From contig NZ_LT629763.1 of assembly GCF_900105255.1 (NCBI RefSeq), forward strand, positions 62,001 through 126,000: 64,000 nucleotides of DNA, in the 5' to 3' direction. The notes below the pieces were generated by a model. It saw only the letters and a list, made by a program, of their open reading frames with translations, did not search any database and was not told where the DNA came from. The stretch's first letter is position 1. The number at the start of each line of letters is the position of its first letter. The position numbers and the translations under genes are program-made. Positions 36,650-46,133 of the stretch are shown here, piece by piece. This DNA comes from Halopseudomonas sabulinigri. Lineage in GTDB: Bacteria > Pseudomonadota > Gammaproteobacteria > Pseudomonadales > Pseudomonadaceae.

Positions 36650-37561
36650 TCAGTCGACGAGCAGGAACTCGACCAGTGCCTTCTGTGCGTGCAGGCGGTT
36701 TTCGGCCTGGTCCCAGACCACGCTACGCGGGTCTTCCATCAGCTCGGCGCTGACTTCCTCACCACGGTGCGCTGGCAGGCAGTGCATGAAGAGCACCGAT
36801 TCGTCTGCCGCATCGAGCATGGCGGGCGTTACCTGGTATGGGGCAAAGCGCTTGAGACGGGCTTCTGTTTCGTCTTCCTGCCCCATAGAGGCCCACACAT
36901 CGGTGTTGATCAGATGTGCGCCTTTGACTGCTTCCTGCGGATCGCGCATGACCTGGACACGGTCACCGGCCTGCGCGAGGAACTGCGCACCCGGCTCATA
37001 GCCCTCAGGGCAGGCAATACGCAATTGAAAATCGAACTGAATAGCCGCCTGAATAAAGGTGTTGCACATATTATTGCCGTCACCGATCCAGGCGACTGTC
37101 TTGCCCTTGATGGCGCCGCGGTGCTCCAGGTAGGTCTGCATGTCGGCCAGCAACTGACAGGGGTGCAGGTCGTCGGTCAGACCATTGATCACGGGTACGC
37201 GGGAATACTGGGCGAAGGTTTCCAGCATGTCGTGGGCGAAGGTACGGATCATGATGGCGTCGCACATGCTGGAGAGTACGCGCGCGCTGTCTTCAATCGG
37301 CTCGCCGCGGCCCAGTTGCGTGTCGCGCGGCGAAAGGAAAATAGCCTGACCGCCAAGATGGGTCATGCCCGCCTCGAAGGACACCCGCGTGCGGGTGGAG
37401 GCCTTTTCGAAAATCATGCCGAGCACGCGGTTTTTCAGCGGCTCGTAGACCACACCCTGGCGGTGCAGTGATTTCAGCTCGATGCCGCGTTTGATCAGGC
37501 CAATCAGTTCAGCCTCGGTGCAATCCATCAGTGACAAGAAGTGCCGTGCAGTCATATCCAT
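36650..37561 (-). CDS. argF: Ornithine carbamoyltransferase (anabolic)
   Basis: A 303-residue enzyme. The carbamoyl-phosphate motif STRTR, the DLHPCQ segment, and the [10 protein letters not shown] ornithine site are all present, and length is normal. It forms citrulline in arginine biosynthesis. The start is ATG 37561, with a second in-frame ATG at 37555. A sigma-70-like promoter is found about 100 bases upstream; ArgR sites are expected but I could not define one. Confidence 0.96.
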   Translation of the reverse strand: MDMTARHFLSLMDCTEAELIGLIKRGIELKSLHRQGVVYEPLKNRVLGMIFEKASTRTRVSFEAGMTHLGGQAIFLSPRDTQLGRGEPIEDSARVLSSMCDAIMIRTFAHDMLETFAQYSRVPVINGLTDDLHPCQLLADMQTYLEHRGAIKGKTVAWIGDGNNMCNTFIQAAIQFDFQLRIACPEGYEPGAQFLAQAGDRVQVMRDPQEAVKGAHLINTDVWASMGQEDETEARLKRFAPYQVTPAMLDAADESVLFMHCLPAHRGEEVSAELMEDPRSVVWDQAENRLHAQKALVEFLLVD

Positions 37562-37661
37562 ACTACCTGGTTAACGCGGTCGTCTACCGACCGGAAACAG
37601 TGTGCCCTACCGCGACCTGACGGCCCGGTAACAGCCACAGCAAAAAAAGAGAAGCAGCGAT

Positions 37662-37689
37662 CTTATAGGGAAATTCCGGGCAAAGGCAA
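37662..37689 (-). promoter_or_regulatory. Likely sigma-70 promoter for argF
   Basis: On the minus strand TTGCCT and TATAAG are separated by 16 bases, about 100 bases before the argF start. Confidence 0.45.
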
Positions 37690-37820
37690 ATGCGGGGCGC
37701 GCCAGCTGCCGAGCGGGGCTGGATTCAACCACTGAATAGCCATGCATTTTGCCGCTTGCGGCCCCGTCAGCCGCGCCTTAGAGTGAATTTCAACATAATA
37801 AAATCAGCCTGGTGAATTCA

Positions 37821-39914
37821 ATGTCGGTAACCCATTTCCGCGCCTGTCATCTGTGCGAGGCCATCTGTGGTCTGGCCATCGAGACCGAAGGCGAGCGTAT
37901 TCTGTCGATCAAGGGCGATGCACAGGACAGCTTCAGCCGTGGGCATATCTGTCCCAAGGCCATTGCACTGCAGGATATTCAGAACGATCCCCAACGCCTG
38001 CGCCAGCCGGTCAAGCGGGTGGGGGATGAATGGCACACCATCGGTTGGGATGAGGCTTTTGAATTGGTCGCCCATCGTTTTGCAGCGATTCAGCGTGAGC
38101 AAGGCAACAACGCCGTCGGCGTGTATATGGGCAATCCAAATGTGCATAACTATGGCTCAATGACGCACGGCAACTACTTTCTCGGTCAGCTGCGCACCCG
38201 ACAACGCTACTCGGCGACATCGGTCGATCAGTTGCCGCACCACCTGGTCTCGCTGTGGCTGTACGGCCACATGCTGATGATCCCGATTCCCGATATCGAC
38301 CATACCGACTTCTTTCTGATGCTCGGTGCCAACCCGATTGCCTCCAATGGCAGCATCATGACCGTGCCGGACGTCGGCAAGCGTATCAAGGAGCTGAAAG
38401 GTCGCAGCGGCAAGCTGGTGGTGGTTGATCCGCGGCGCAGCGAAACCGCCGAGGTCGCCAGCGAACACCTGTTTATTCAGCCCGGTACCGACGTGGCTCT
38501 GCTACTTGGCTTGCTCAATACGCTGTTTGCCGAGGAGTTGACCAAGGCCAGTCCGGCGCTCGATGCAACTCAGGGGTTGGAAGAGGTGGCAGCTGCGGTC
38601 AGGCCCTTCAGTGCCGAGAAAATGGCCGCGCACTGTGGCATTGCAGCCGAGCAGATCAAGCAGTTGGCGCGGGAGTTTGCGGCCGCCGAACGCGCCGTCT
38701 GTTATGGACGTATGGGCGTTTCGGTGCAGCGTTACGGCACTCTGTGCCAGTGGCTGATTCAGGTGATCAATCTGGTGACGGGTAATCTGGACGCACCCGG
38801 CGGCTCGCTGTTCCCCGAGCCGGCCTTCGATGTAGTCAGCAAGGGGCGAGGTGGCCACTTCAATGCCTGGCAGAGCCGTGTATCGGGCTTGCCGGAGTTC
38901 AACGGCGAGTTGCCCTCTGCGGTGCTGGCTGAAGAGATACTCACGCCGGGCGAGGGGCAGATTCGCGCGCTCTTTACCTCGGCAGGCAATCCGGTGCTCT
39001 CTACCCCGAACGGCCGGCAACTGGATGAAGCCCTGGCCGGTCTTGATTTCATGGTCAGCGTCGATCTCTACATCAACGAAACCACCCGCCACGCCGACGT
39101 TATTCTGCCGCCCACCTCATCGCTAGAGCACGATCACTACGACATCACCTTCAACAACTTTGCGGTGCGTAACGTCACCCGTTATAACGAGCTGGTGCTG
39201 CCCAAGCCCGCAGGGGCACTGCATGACTGGGAGATCTTCGTCGGCCTGGGTCAGGCGTTCGCCCGTGTCAATGGGCAGCCTGCGCGCGAGACAAGGTCAC
39301 CGGCCGAGATGGTCGATCTTGCCATGCGCAGCGGCCCCCATGGTGAGCGGCTGAGCCTGGCCGAGTTGCAGAAGCACCCGCACGGCATTGATTTGGGGCC
39401 CTTGCAGCCGAACCTGCTGCGCCGTATTCAGACCGAGAGCAAGAAGATTGAGCTGGCACAGCCCCTGATGCTGCAGGATTTGCAGCGTGTAGCCGCAGAG
39501 CTGCAGGGCCTGATGCCGCAGCAGGGCGAGTTGCGGTTAATCGGTCGGCGGCACGTGCGCAGCAACAATTCCTGGATGCACAACTACCAGCGGCTGGTCA
39601 AAGGCAAGCCGCGCGACCAACTGCTGATGCACCCGCAGGATCTGGCCGAACGCGGTCTGCAAGATGGTCAGTTGGTAACGGTGCGCTCACGGATTGGCGC
39701 GGTGAATGTACTGGTAAGCGCTACCGATGAGGTTGCTCAGGGCGTGGTCAGCCTGCCGCACGGCTGGGGCCATAACCGTAGCGGTACGCAAATAGAGGTG
39801 GCAGAGCGCAACGCCGGGGTGAGCGTGAACGACCTGACCGATGAACGCTTTTTTGACCCGGTAACCGGCAATGCCGCAGTCAACGGCGTCAGCGTTGAGG
39901 TGGTGGCAGCATAA
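37821..39914 (+). CDS. Molybdopterin oxidoreductase (DMSO-reductase family), substrate unknown
   Basis: A 697-residue protein without a signal peptide. The N-terminal CHLCEAICG ... CPK supplies four cysteines for a [4Fe-4S] cluster. HGNYFLGQ and later TNPIAS-type segment LGANPIASNG, VVVDPRRSETAEVA and LPHGWGH bind the bis-MGD cofactor. The residue that would ligate molybdenum is not an obvious Cys or SeCys (the loop reads YSATSVDQLPHH). There is no partner electron-transfer subunit or chaperone nearby. I chose ATG 37821 over GTG 37812. Confidence 0.82.
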   Translation: MSVTHFRACHLCEAICGLAIETEGERILSIKGDAQDSFSRGHICPKAIALQDIQNDPQRLRQPVKRVGDEWHTIGWDEAFELVAHRFAAIQREQGNNAVGVYMGNPNVHNYGSMTHGNYFLGQLRTRQRYSATSVDQLPHHLVSLWLYGHMLMIPIPDIDHTDFFLMLGANPIASNGSIMTVPDVGKRIKELKGRSGKLVVVDPRRSETAEVASEHLFIQPGTDVALLLGLLNTLFAEELTKASPALDATQGLEEVAAAVRPFSAEKMAAHCGIAAEQIKQLAREFAAAERAVCYGRMGVSVQRYGTLCQWLIQVINLVTGNLDAPGGSLFPEPAFDVVSKGRGGHFNAWQSRVSGLPEFNGELPSAVLAEEILTPGEGQIRALFTSAGNPVLSTPNGRQLDEALAGLDFMVSVDLYINETTRHADVILPPTSSLEHDHYDITFNNFAVRNVTRYNELVLPKPAGALHDWEIFVGLGQAFARVNGQPARETRSPAEMVDLAMRSGPHGERLSLAELQKHPHGIDLGPLQPNLLRRIQTESKKIELAQPLMLQDLQRVAAELQGLMPQQGELRLIGRRHVRSNNSWMHNYQRLVKGKPRDQLLMHPQDLAERGLQDGQLVTVRSRIGAVNVLVSATDEVAQGVVSLPHGWGHNRSGTQIEVAERNAGVSVNDLTDERFFDPVTGNAAVNGVSVEVVAA

Positions 39915-39985
39915 GTGGGCGCTTTGCTGTAGAATGCCAGCCCAGAAACGCGTTCGAACGCCTGACCAAGCTATGAGGATTTACC

Positions 39986-40306
39986 ATGGACGTCATCGAT
40001 ACCATTAAAGAACAGATCGCCAACAACCCGGTGCTGATCTACATGAAAGGCGCCCCGAATGCTCCGCAGTGCGGTTTTTCCGCCCGTGCCGTGCAGGCGC
40101 TGATGGCCTGCGGCGAGAAATTCGCTTACGTCGATATCCTGCAGAACCCGGATATTCGCGCCAACCTGCCTGCCTACGCCAACTGGCCAACCTTCCCACA
40201 GCTGTGGATCGGCGGCGAACTGGTCGGCGGCAGCGATATCATTCTCGAGCTGCACGAGTCTGGTGAGCTGACCGGGATGGTAAAGGCTGCGCAACCGGCT
40301 GAGTAA
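39986..40306 (+). CDS. grxD: Monothiol glutaredoxin (Grx4 family)
   Basis: A 106-residue Grx with the CGFS active site at about residues 29-32 (APQCGFSARAV), WPTFPQLWIGGELVGG and a single cysteine arrangement typical of iron-sulfur carrier glutaredoxins. It binds a [2Fe-2S] cluster with glutathione, transfers clusters and works with BolA. A promoter is expected in the 70-base gap after the molybdopterin enzyme. A terminator follows. Confidence 0.95.
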   Translation: MDVIDTIKEQIANNPVLIYMKGAPNAPQCGFSARAVQALMACGEKFAYVDILQNPDIRANLPAYANWPTFPQLWIGGELVGGSDIILELHESGELTGMVKAAQPAE

Positions 40307-40322
40307 TTTGTAGGTGCTCAAG

Positions 40323-40351
40323 AAAAACCGCACTTTGGTGCGGTTTTTTTA
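40323..40351 (+). terminator. Rho-independent terminator after grxD
   Basis: AAAAACCGCAC-ttt-GGTGCGGTTTTTTT: strong stem and T-run just downstream of the grxD stop. Confidence 0.9.
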
Positions 40352-40453
40352 TGCGCGCGTTGGGGGAAGCGCTCAGAGGTAGGGGCGATCCTTGGGCCGG
40401 CGAACCCGCGCAGAGATAAGACTGAAGCTACGCGCGCGCAGCCATGAGCGTGC

Positions 40454-41248
40454 TCAAGCAGGGGTGGAAGCAAAAAAGGCTTGGCCGCCGCTTGCCACAA
40501 AGTGCGGGTTTTCAAACCCGTGCTTGCCGTACATCAAGGGCTCGCCCGACAGCGTCTGGACTTGACCACCTGCCGCAGCAAGTACGGCATGGCCGGCTGC
40601 GATGTCCCACTCCATGGTACGTCCCAGGCGTGGGTAAATGTCGGCTTGGCCATCTGCGAGCAGACACAGCTTCAATGAAGAACCAGCGCTGACCAGAGAC
40701 TTGACATTGCGGCCCTTCAGTAGCTGCTCCAACGCGCTGGCATCGCCGTGCGATCGGCTGGCAACGACATCCAATCCGGCGCTGCTGGCAACACGAACCT
40801 GCACGCTGCGGCGCTCATGGGCGTCCTGCATGAACGCGCCGTTATCGCGTGAGCCTGCATATAGCTGACCCAAAGCGGGCGCGAATACGACGCCCAACAA
40901 GGGTTTACCATGCTCAATCAGGGCAATGTTGACGGTGAATTCGCCGTTGCGATTGACGAACTCCCTGGTGCCGTCAAGCGGGTCCACCAGCCAGAAGCAG
41001 TCCGCCACCTCTGGAGTCTTGCCCGCCGCGTGGGCTTCTTCGGCAACCACCGGGAACTGGCGTTGCAGTTTGCTCAAACCCGCCAAAATCAGCGCCTCGG
41101 CTTTCTCGTCTGCTTCAGTAACCGGCGAGGCGTCATCCTTGCCGCGCACCTCAAAGTCACTTTTATAGACCTCAAGAATCAAATCACCGGCGTCCTTTGC
41201 GATCTGGATGATGGATTCGACCATCGCTGCCTGTTCACTTGCCTGCAT
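40454..41248 (-). CDS. cysQ: 3'(2'),5'-bisphosphate nucleotidase CysQ
   Basis: A 264-residue member of the inositol-phosphatase fold. The metal-binding EE (VVAEEAHA), DPLDGTREFV and WDIAAGHAVL motifs are intact. It clears 3'-phosphoadenosine 5'-phosphate from sulfate assimilation. The upstream frame is open to MQASEQAAM; ATG 41248 is used. It is divergent from nothing obvious; the RAYT-like gene on the same strand ends 90 bases upstream. Confidence 0.93.
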   Translation of the reverse strand: MQASEQAAMVESIIQIAKDAGDLILEVYKSDFEVRGKDDASPVTEADEKAEALILAGLSKLQRQFPVVAEEAHAAGKTPEVADCFWLVDPLDGTREFVNRNGEFTVNIALIEHGKPLLGVVFAPALGQLYAGSRDNGAFMQDAHERRSVQVRVASSAGLDVVASRSHGDASALEQLLKGRNVKSLVSAGSSLKLCLLADGQADIYPRLGRTMEWDIAAGHAVLAAAGGQVQTLSGEPLMYGKHGFENPHFVASGGQAFFASTPA

Positions 41249-41338
41249 CGCCTGTCTCCTGCTGCGTTATTTCGCGGATGCGGTCATTTTATACCGCACT
41301 GAACTATGGGCAACGCAGGCGCGTTAATGAAACCCGCT

Positions 41339-41980
41339 TCAGGGCGACTTGTTGCGCTTGCCGCTATAGGCGCTAGACCAGCGCCAATCTTCAGGCTGGT
41401 CGCAAAGTCCGGCTCTGACCGGACTTTGTTGCAGTACCTGGATAGCCTCAGCCAACTGTTTATTATCAGGGATGTATCTATCCTGGCAGCGCTTGAGCCA
41501 GAGTCTTTTGCCATTCAGGCCCAAGCCAAGTGCTTCATTGTTCTGCACAGCCCAGCGCGTAGTGAGCACTCGCCAATCCTGAATGATGCGACCCACCGGA
41601 AAACAGGGTTCTATCAGCACGTGCAGTTGGTTGGGCAGTATGCACCAGGCGATCAATTTGTACTTCTTGGCGTGCTGGTCTTCCAGTACATCCAGCACAG
41701 CACGGGCGAGCTCTGGGTTCTTTAAGGCGCAACAGCCGTGCTGGGCATCCAGTATTTCTTCGGTACGCTGGCGCTTGAACAGAACGCGGTCGGCAGGCTG
41801 GATCATCAGCGCATCGACATTCATCTGCTCCAGCGTTTCAGGGGGCAGGGCGTCCGCCAGGCGCAAGCTGATGAGTTGAACGTCGTAGGGGATTTCGGGT
41901 TCTGGCTTGGGCGTATGGAAGTACCAGCCGCGCCATACTTCAAAGTGTCGGTTGTTGATCCTGTAAGTAGTTCGGCTCAT
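41339..41980 (-). CDS. RAYT-like (Y1/HUH transposase fold) protein with degenerate active site
   Basis: A 213-residue protein matching REP-associated tyrosine transposases: KLIAWCILPNQLHVLIEP, RLWLKRCQDRYI, and SPVRAGLCDQPEDWRWSSA are the normal landmarks. In place of the HxH metal motif (usually NHVH) it has Q118-L119-H120, and the segment that usually contains the catalytic tyrosine reads RCQDRYI with Cys at 165. It also carries a ~60-residue N-terminal extension and ends KRNKSP. It is probably not an active transposase. It ends near the cysQ start and lies 160 bases from the VanZ-like gene. Confidence 0.75.
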   Translation of the reverse strand: MSRTTYRINNRHFEVWRGWYFHTPKPEPEIPYDVQLISLRLADALPPETLEQMNVDALMIQPADRVLFKRQRTEEILDAQHGCCALKNPELARAVLDVLEDQHAKKYKLIAWCILPNQLHVLIEPCFPVGRIIQDWRVLTTRWAVQNNEALGLGLNGKRLWLKRCQDRYIPDNKQLAEAIQVLQQSPVRAGLCDQPEDWRWSSAYSGKRNKSP

Positions 41981-42116
41981 GCAACGTCATCCTTGTCGTT
42001 TCAGGTGAGTTACAGAACTTATCAGTCACAAAGTGGTTAATGGTGAGATGCAGTGCGCAGTTCGCCGTTTTGATGGCAATTTGATGACAGGGATGCGGGG
42101 TAGTTCGCGTTTGCGG

Positions 42117-42141
42117 GCGGCGATTGAGTTTCGGTCGCCGC
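42117..42141 (-). terminator. Hairpin downstream of the VanZ-like gene
   Basis: GCGGCGA / TCGCCGC, 7-bp stem with an 11-base loop, just beyond the VanZ-like stop codon. It may end the gfc transcript or be a REP-type element; no T-run is present. Confidence 0.35.
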
Positions 42142-42142
42142 G

Positions 42143-42538
42143 CTAGCGTGGCGGGCGATCCGATTTCCCAGAATACGTCAGCAGCTGATAGGCGCCGAGG
42201 CACAGAAGCCCGAAGGCGATGCCGCCGGAGTTGGCATAAATATCTGCCCAGTCGGCGGTCCGGGTCGGGTGAAACGACTGCACGTACTCGACCGCCACGC
42301 CAACCGCAAACATGAACAGCGCACGCCACCACCAGCGCCAGTGCGGAAAGGCGAGGGCGCTGAGTATGGTCAGAGAGAACAAGCCGCCAGCGTGATAGCC
42401 AGCGGCCTGCCAACTATACGCCGTCGGCGGGGGCGTTGGGCGCATGCCCAAATACAAACCCAATGCGAGCAGCGCAAAAAAGGCGATTTTGAACAGGGTG
42501 CGATACCGCGCCCAGAGGCGTAACAGGGTCGGCCGCAT
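42143..42538 (-). CDS. VanZ-like small membrane protein
   Basis: A 131-residue protein with about four hydrophobic segments. FHPTRTADWADIYANSGG near residues 88-105 is the VanZ motif (usually R..D..DV..N..G). VanZ-like proteins affect envelope properties, and the family is often next to polysaccharide genes. It begins two bases after the gfcD stop and is the last member of the export operon. Confidence 0.85.
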   Translation of the reverse strand: MRPTLLRLWARYRTLFKIAFFALLALGLYLGMRPTPPPTAYSWQAAGYHAGGLFSLTILSALAFPHWRWWWRALFMFAVGVAVEYVQSFHPTRTADWADIYANSGGIAFGLLCLGAYQLLTYSGKSDRPPR

Positions 42539-42540
42539 GG

Positions 42541-44724
42541 TTACTCCGTTATGCTGCCGAACCCGTCATTAAAGTGATCCAGGTCTCGGTCTGAGGTGAA
42601 ATTGTACAGCTGATAGTAGCGGTTCAGGCGCGCGCCACCGTCTCGGGTGAGTGGGTTCCAGGCGATAGTGCCGGTAGAGGTGGTAGAGCGTACAAAGAAA
42701 GCATCAAACGGAAAGCTAACGTATATACCTTTATCGAAGCTACCTTCACCGTACTCTTCTTTGGATACATTGGTCAGAGTAGCCCAACCCCCTATGGAAA
42801 CGCCGTTGTTGAAGCGACGAGAGAGATCCAGCGTTCCGCCGTAATCGCCAGCCAGATAACGGCCGACGCTACCCTTGGCCAAAATATTGTAAAAGCCAGT
42901 CTGCAGGTAGCCAGTCACATGCCCAGTCAACGTCGAGTAGTCACGGAAGCCAAAGCGCTGATCGTAGTCCCGCTGCTTGACCCAGTTGGCGTCCACACCC
43001 AGGGCCCAGTTGGCATCGTAAGGGCGGTAGAGAAGCTCGCCGCCTACACCGCCATACATAGACTCGAATAGACCGGCGTAGGCCATGCCATAGAGATCGC
43101 GGTCGAGCTGCTTGGTCTGTGTATATTGCAGGTGAGAGAGCTGTACGTCAGAGGTGGTCATGTACTGGCGAATATCGGTGCGCACCCGTGGCAGGTTGCT
43201 CGGAGCATCGTATTCAAACTGGTCGTAGTTGTTCAGTAGGTTGACACCCAGACTGCCATGTAACCACTTGTTGCGCTCAAAGTAATAAGCGCCATCAAAC
43301 CTCAGAAGAAACTGATACAGCAGGAAGTTGTCTGGACCACCGACGTTCTGGGTATAACCCAAGTTGGTGCTGAAATCGGTTTTGTCGAGCTCTCCAGTAT
43401 AGACAATATCGTCGTCCAGCACGGCAGGGACGGCATTGGCAGTAGCACGGCGCAAAGCCTGACGATCAATCTCATTGCGCTCATATTCACGCAGCTTTTC
43501 GGCATTGATGCTGGTTTGGCTGATAGGCATGCCACGCGAGCTATAAACCAAGGTGTACCAATTGTAGCTGCCCTCTCCCAGGCTATTGTCCAGTACCCTG
43601 GCGGCGCGGCCGAGGCCTTTGGCGCTATCACGAAACATTTTTTGCTCGCCGGTAACGATCACTTCATCGCCGTGCAGCGAAATCTCCTGCACCTCGATGC
43701 CAGCATTGCTGCGCAGTCGCTGGCTCACGTTACTCCAGTCTATAGCGTTTCCACTCACGCCGGTGGGCAGTGGCTTGCGGGCCTCCGGCGCCGGGTCTAG
43801 CACCTTCTGCGGCATGCTGCCGGCTTTAAGGTTGGTATGTAAGGTGATCCCGAACATCGCGGTGTTGCCGCGCTCCCAGGCGGCGGTCAGATCTATGCCG
43901 TCACTAAGGCGGTACAGTGCACCAAAGTTGACCGGATACTCTTGCGGCTGATCGTTTCCTTGAGGCTCAGACTTGTAATCGTTACCGTCAAGCTCCACCT
44001 TAAACCGCAGCTTTTCCCAAGGGCTTTGGTACTCAATACCGCCGAATACGCCGAGGGGGCCCCTGAAGTAGCTATTGGTTCGGGTCCCACCCGCCTGGCT
44101 CACATCAGTAGTTACCTCGCCGCGGGTGTCAAACTTGTCATTGAGGAGTCCAAGCGGGTTGTCTATACCTCCGCGATTGCCGATATAGCCCCACGCCAAC
44201 CCAAGGCTGAAGTCAAAGTTGTACACCCGCTTGTTGGCGACGAAGTATTCGCTGGAGAAAAGCCCAGTGCCGCCCAGGTCACGCATGCCGAAAGCCACCT
44301 GTGGATACCAGTAGCTTTCTTTCAATAGGCGGACTTTTGCGTCTATCCCCTTATCCTTGAAACTTTGATCACCACTGAAGCTTTCCGCGCCATAGCGGCG
44401 GTTGCTCACAGACGTATATCTGATAGTACCCTCAAGCCAGGGTAGAGGCTGGGCGGAAATACTGTATCGGCTGTAAGGATCAACGCGAGTAGCATTGAAA
44501 CTGATATCGCCCTCGGGTGCCATGCGCGCTGTTGGCGTTTGCAACAGGCCTGTGCCGCCGAAGTCACTTTGTGTTGTGCGGTACTTGGGGTTCTGCGCGG
44601 ATAGCGCAACAGGAGCCGCAATAAGCACGAACAGAGCGGTCAGCAATGGAGCGTGCAACTGCAGGGCTGGTCTTTTCTGTATCACTGTGTTTGCTCGCCC
44701 CATTGGTACTGCGTGGCCAGCCAT
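42541..44724 (-). CDS. gfcD: GfcD/YjbH-type outer membrane exopolysaccharide protein
   Basis: A 727-residue exported protein with a hydrophobic signal (PLLTALFVLIAAPVALSAQ), then FGGTGLLQTPTARMAPEGD, a typical YjbH start, and a long beta-rich body ending RYYQLYNFTSDRDLDHFNDGFG. YjbH/GfcD forms an outer membrane barrel in exopolysaccharide or group 4 capsule secretion. The ATG at 44724 has AGGAG 9 bases upstream and overlaps gfcC by 43 bases; ATG 44703 is an alternative without a clear ribosome site. Confidence 0.88.
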   Translation of the reverse strand: MAGHAVPMGRANTVIQKRPALQLHAPLLTALFVLIAAPVALSAQNPKYRTTQSDFGGTGLLQTPTARMAPEGDISFNATRVDPYSRYSISAQPLPWLEGTIRYTSVSNRRYGAESFSGDQSFKDKGIDAKVRLLKESYWYPQVAFGMRDLGGTGLFSSEYFVANKRVYNFDFSLGLAWGYIGNRGGIDNPLGLLNDKFDTRGEVTTDVSQAGGTRTNSYFRGPLGVFGGIEYQSPWEKLRFKVELDGNDYKSEPQGNDQPQEYPVNFGALYRLSDGIDLTAAWERGNTAMFGITLHTNLKAGSMPQKVLDPAPEARKPLPTGVSGNAIDWSNVSQRLRSNAGIEVQEISLHGDEVIVTGEQKMFRDSAKGLGRAARVLDNSLGEGSYNWYTLVYSSRGMPISQTSINAEKLREYERNEIDRQALRRATANAVPAVLDDDIVYTGELDKTDFSTNLGYTQNVGGPDNFLLYQFLLRFDGAYYFERNKWLHGSLGVNLLNNYDQFEYDAPSNLPRVRTDIRQYMTTSDVQLSHLQYTQTKQLDRDLYGMAYAGLFESMYGGVGGELLYRPYDANWALGVDANWVKQRDYDQRFGFRDYSTLTGHVTGYLQTGFYNILAKGSVGRYLAGDYGGTLDLSRRFNNGVSIGGWATLTNVSKEEYGEGSFDKGIYVSFPFDAFFVRSTTSTGTIAWNPLTRDGGARLNRYYQLYNFTSDRDLDHFNDGFGSITE

Positions 44725-45464
44725 GTGGCCAGCTCCTGATTGAAGTCGGCACTGCTGGTGCCAAACTGGGCCGGCGTGATGGGTACATAGATAATCGCGC
44801 CCACGGCGACCCAGGCGTCCTCTACATTCCAGTAGGCAGCTCCAACGGTTTGCACCTTGCCGTCGGGCTGAATCAGGAACAGCTGGTTTGGGTCTGCGGC
44901 CGGGTGGGCGGGGCAGTCTTCAAGGTACTCAACAGGTGTGCGCGCTGGAGAGAATGGCAAGGTGCAATCTTGCATTACAGCGCCGACTACCCGTATCGAG
45001 TTTGGCCGGCGGGGATAAAAAATGTGATCCCCCGGTTCAAGTAAGGGGTTGCTGCTGATAAGCCACTGCTTCAGCGGATTCAGCTCGGCGGGCACGCGGC
45101 CCGTAACCGGCATGTCTGCCACCCGCTGTGACCAGCGCTGGAGAAGTTCCACAGTGGAGGTTGCGTTATTGGCACGAGCCTCGACGATCGCGGTTTGCAG
45201 GTCGAACTCAATACCGCGTTTGAGTTTGCGCTGCTCGCGCATGGCGCTTTTGCGTAGCAGTGCCGCCCCCTGATACCAGGCGTCCTGGTTCACCTGCGCT
45301 ACCACAGAAGCGCCCAGTAGGCGGCTGCCGGGCTGCCACGCGAAGTCGCCAGGGTTGGCTACCGCACCGGTAACGGTCACTGTTTGTGCATCAGCAAGAG
45401 CAGTAATGCCAGCGCAGCAGGTCAGCACCAGAGCCTTGGCAAGCGCCGTCGCCATTCTACTCAT
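44682..45464 (-). CDS. gfcC: GfcC-type exopolysaccharide accessory protein
   Basis: A 260-residue protein with a signal peptide (LVLTCCAGITALADA). The pattern VTVTGAVANPGDFAWQPG and later LEPGDHIFYPRRPNSIRVVG are typical of GfcC/YjbG, which has SLBB-like folds. It works in the periplasm in capsule/exopolysaccharide export. The start overlaps the stop of gfcB by 4 bases. Confidence 0.88.
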   Translation of the reverse strand: MSRMATALAKALVLTCCAGITALADAQTVTVTGAVANPGDFAWQPGSRLLGASVVAQVNQDAWYQGAALLRKSAMREQRKLKRGIEFDLQTAIVEARANNATSTVELLQRWSQRVADMPVTGRVPAELNPLKQWLISSNPLLEPGDHIFYPRRPNSIRVVGAVMQDCTLPFSPARTPVEYLEDCPAHPAADPNQLFLIQPDGKVQTVGAAYWNVEDAWVAVGAIIYVPITPAQFGTSSADFNQELATWLATQYQWGEQTQ

Positions 45465-46120
45465 TGTGGCCGCTCCGTGGCGGGGAGGCGTACCAACGTG
45501 ATGTCCAGTGCCGGCAACTCCGGGGCAATGTGTTGAATGCTGCGGCGTATATGCCCGTTATTCGGGTCTACCCAGTAGTAATTGGTGGCTTCGTAGTTCA
45601 GCTGCGGCATCCAGATTTGCTCATCGACGCGTTGCAGGGCAATTAACTGGTCGAGTACCTGGATTCGTTCGTAAGGGCCCTGGTTATAGGTCGCGTATTG
45701 TTCCAACCCACTTTGATAGGCCAGCGGGTAGTCGACATGCCGCAGCACCTGTGTGCCCTCAGTCACGTTCAACAGGCCTTGAGAAAAGGGGTCCTGCTCG
45801 TTCAGCGGCGCAAGCACGTCATTGGCGTAACCGACCAACTGCGTCAGCCGGCCATGATTGGTTTGCACGTTTTCGTTCAAACCCACCCAGTCGGTTCTGC
45901 CGTCGTAGCTTTCCTGGCGTACATACAGGCCTTCGGCCTGGCCTGCCTTTATCAGGAGGCTATCATTTTCAACTGCTGTGATTTGTTCCAGCGGAATCTT
46001 GTTGAGGTCGCCTTTGATAGCCAGATTGATAGTTTCAATCGTGGTGGCGGTAAGCGAGTTACAGCCACCCAAAGCAAGGAAAAGCAGGGCCAGCGGGCCC
46101 CTGCGATAGAACGAATTCAC
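45461..46120 (-). CDS. gfcB: GfcB/YjbF-type lipoprotein
   Basis: A 219-residue protein with lipobox LALGGC (Cys at residue 20). The rest is a YjbF-type domain (VENDSLLIKAGQAEGLYVRQ, HVDYPLAYQSG, NYEATNYYWVDP). It is lipidated, probably to the outer membrane, and acts with GfcC and GfcD. It lies 13 bases after gfcE. Confidence 0.87.
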   Translation of the reverse strand: MNSFYRRGPLALLFLALGGCNSLTATTIETINLAIKGDLNKIPLEQITAVENDSLLIKAGQAEGLYVRQESYDGRTDWVGLNENVQTNHGRLTQLVGYANDVLAPLNEQDPFSQGLLNVTEGTQVLRHVDYPLAYQSGLEQYATYNQGPYERIQVLDQLIALQRVDEQIWMPQLNYEATNYYWVDPNNGHIRRSIQHIAPELPALDITLVRLPATERPQ

Positions 46121-46133
46121 AGGGTCGCCTTAT

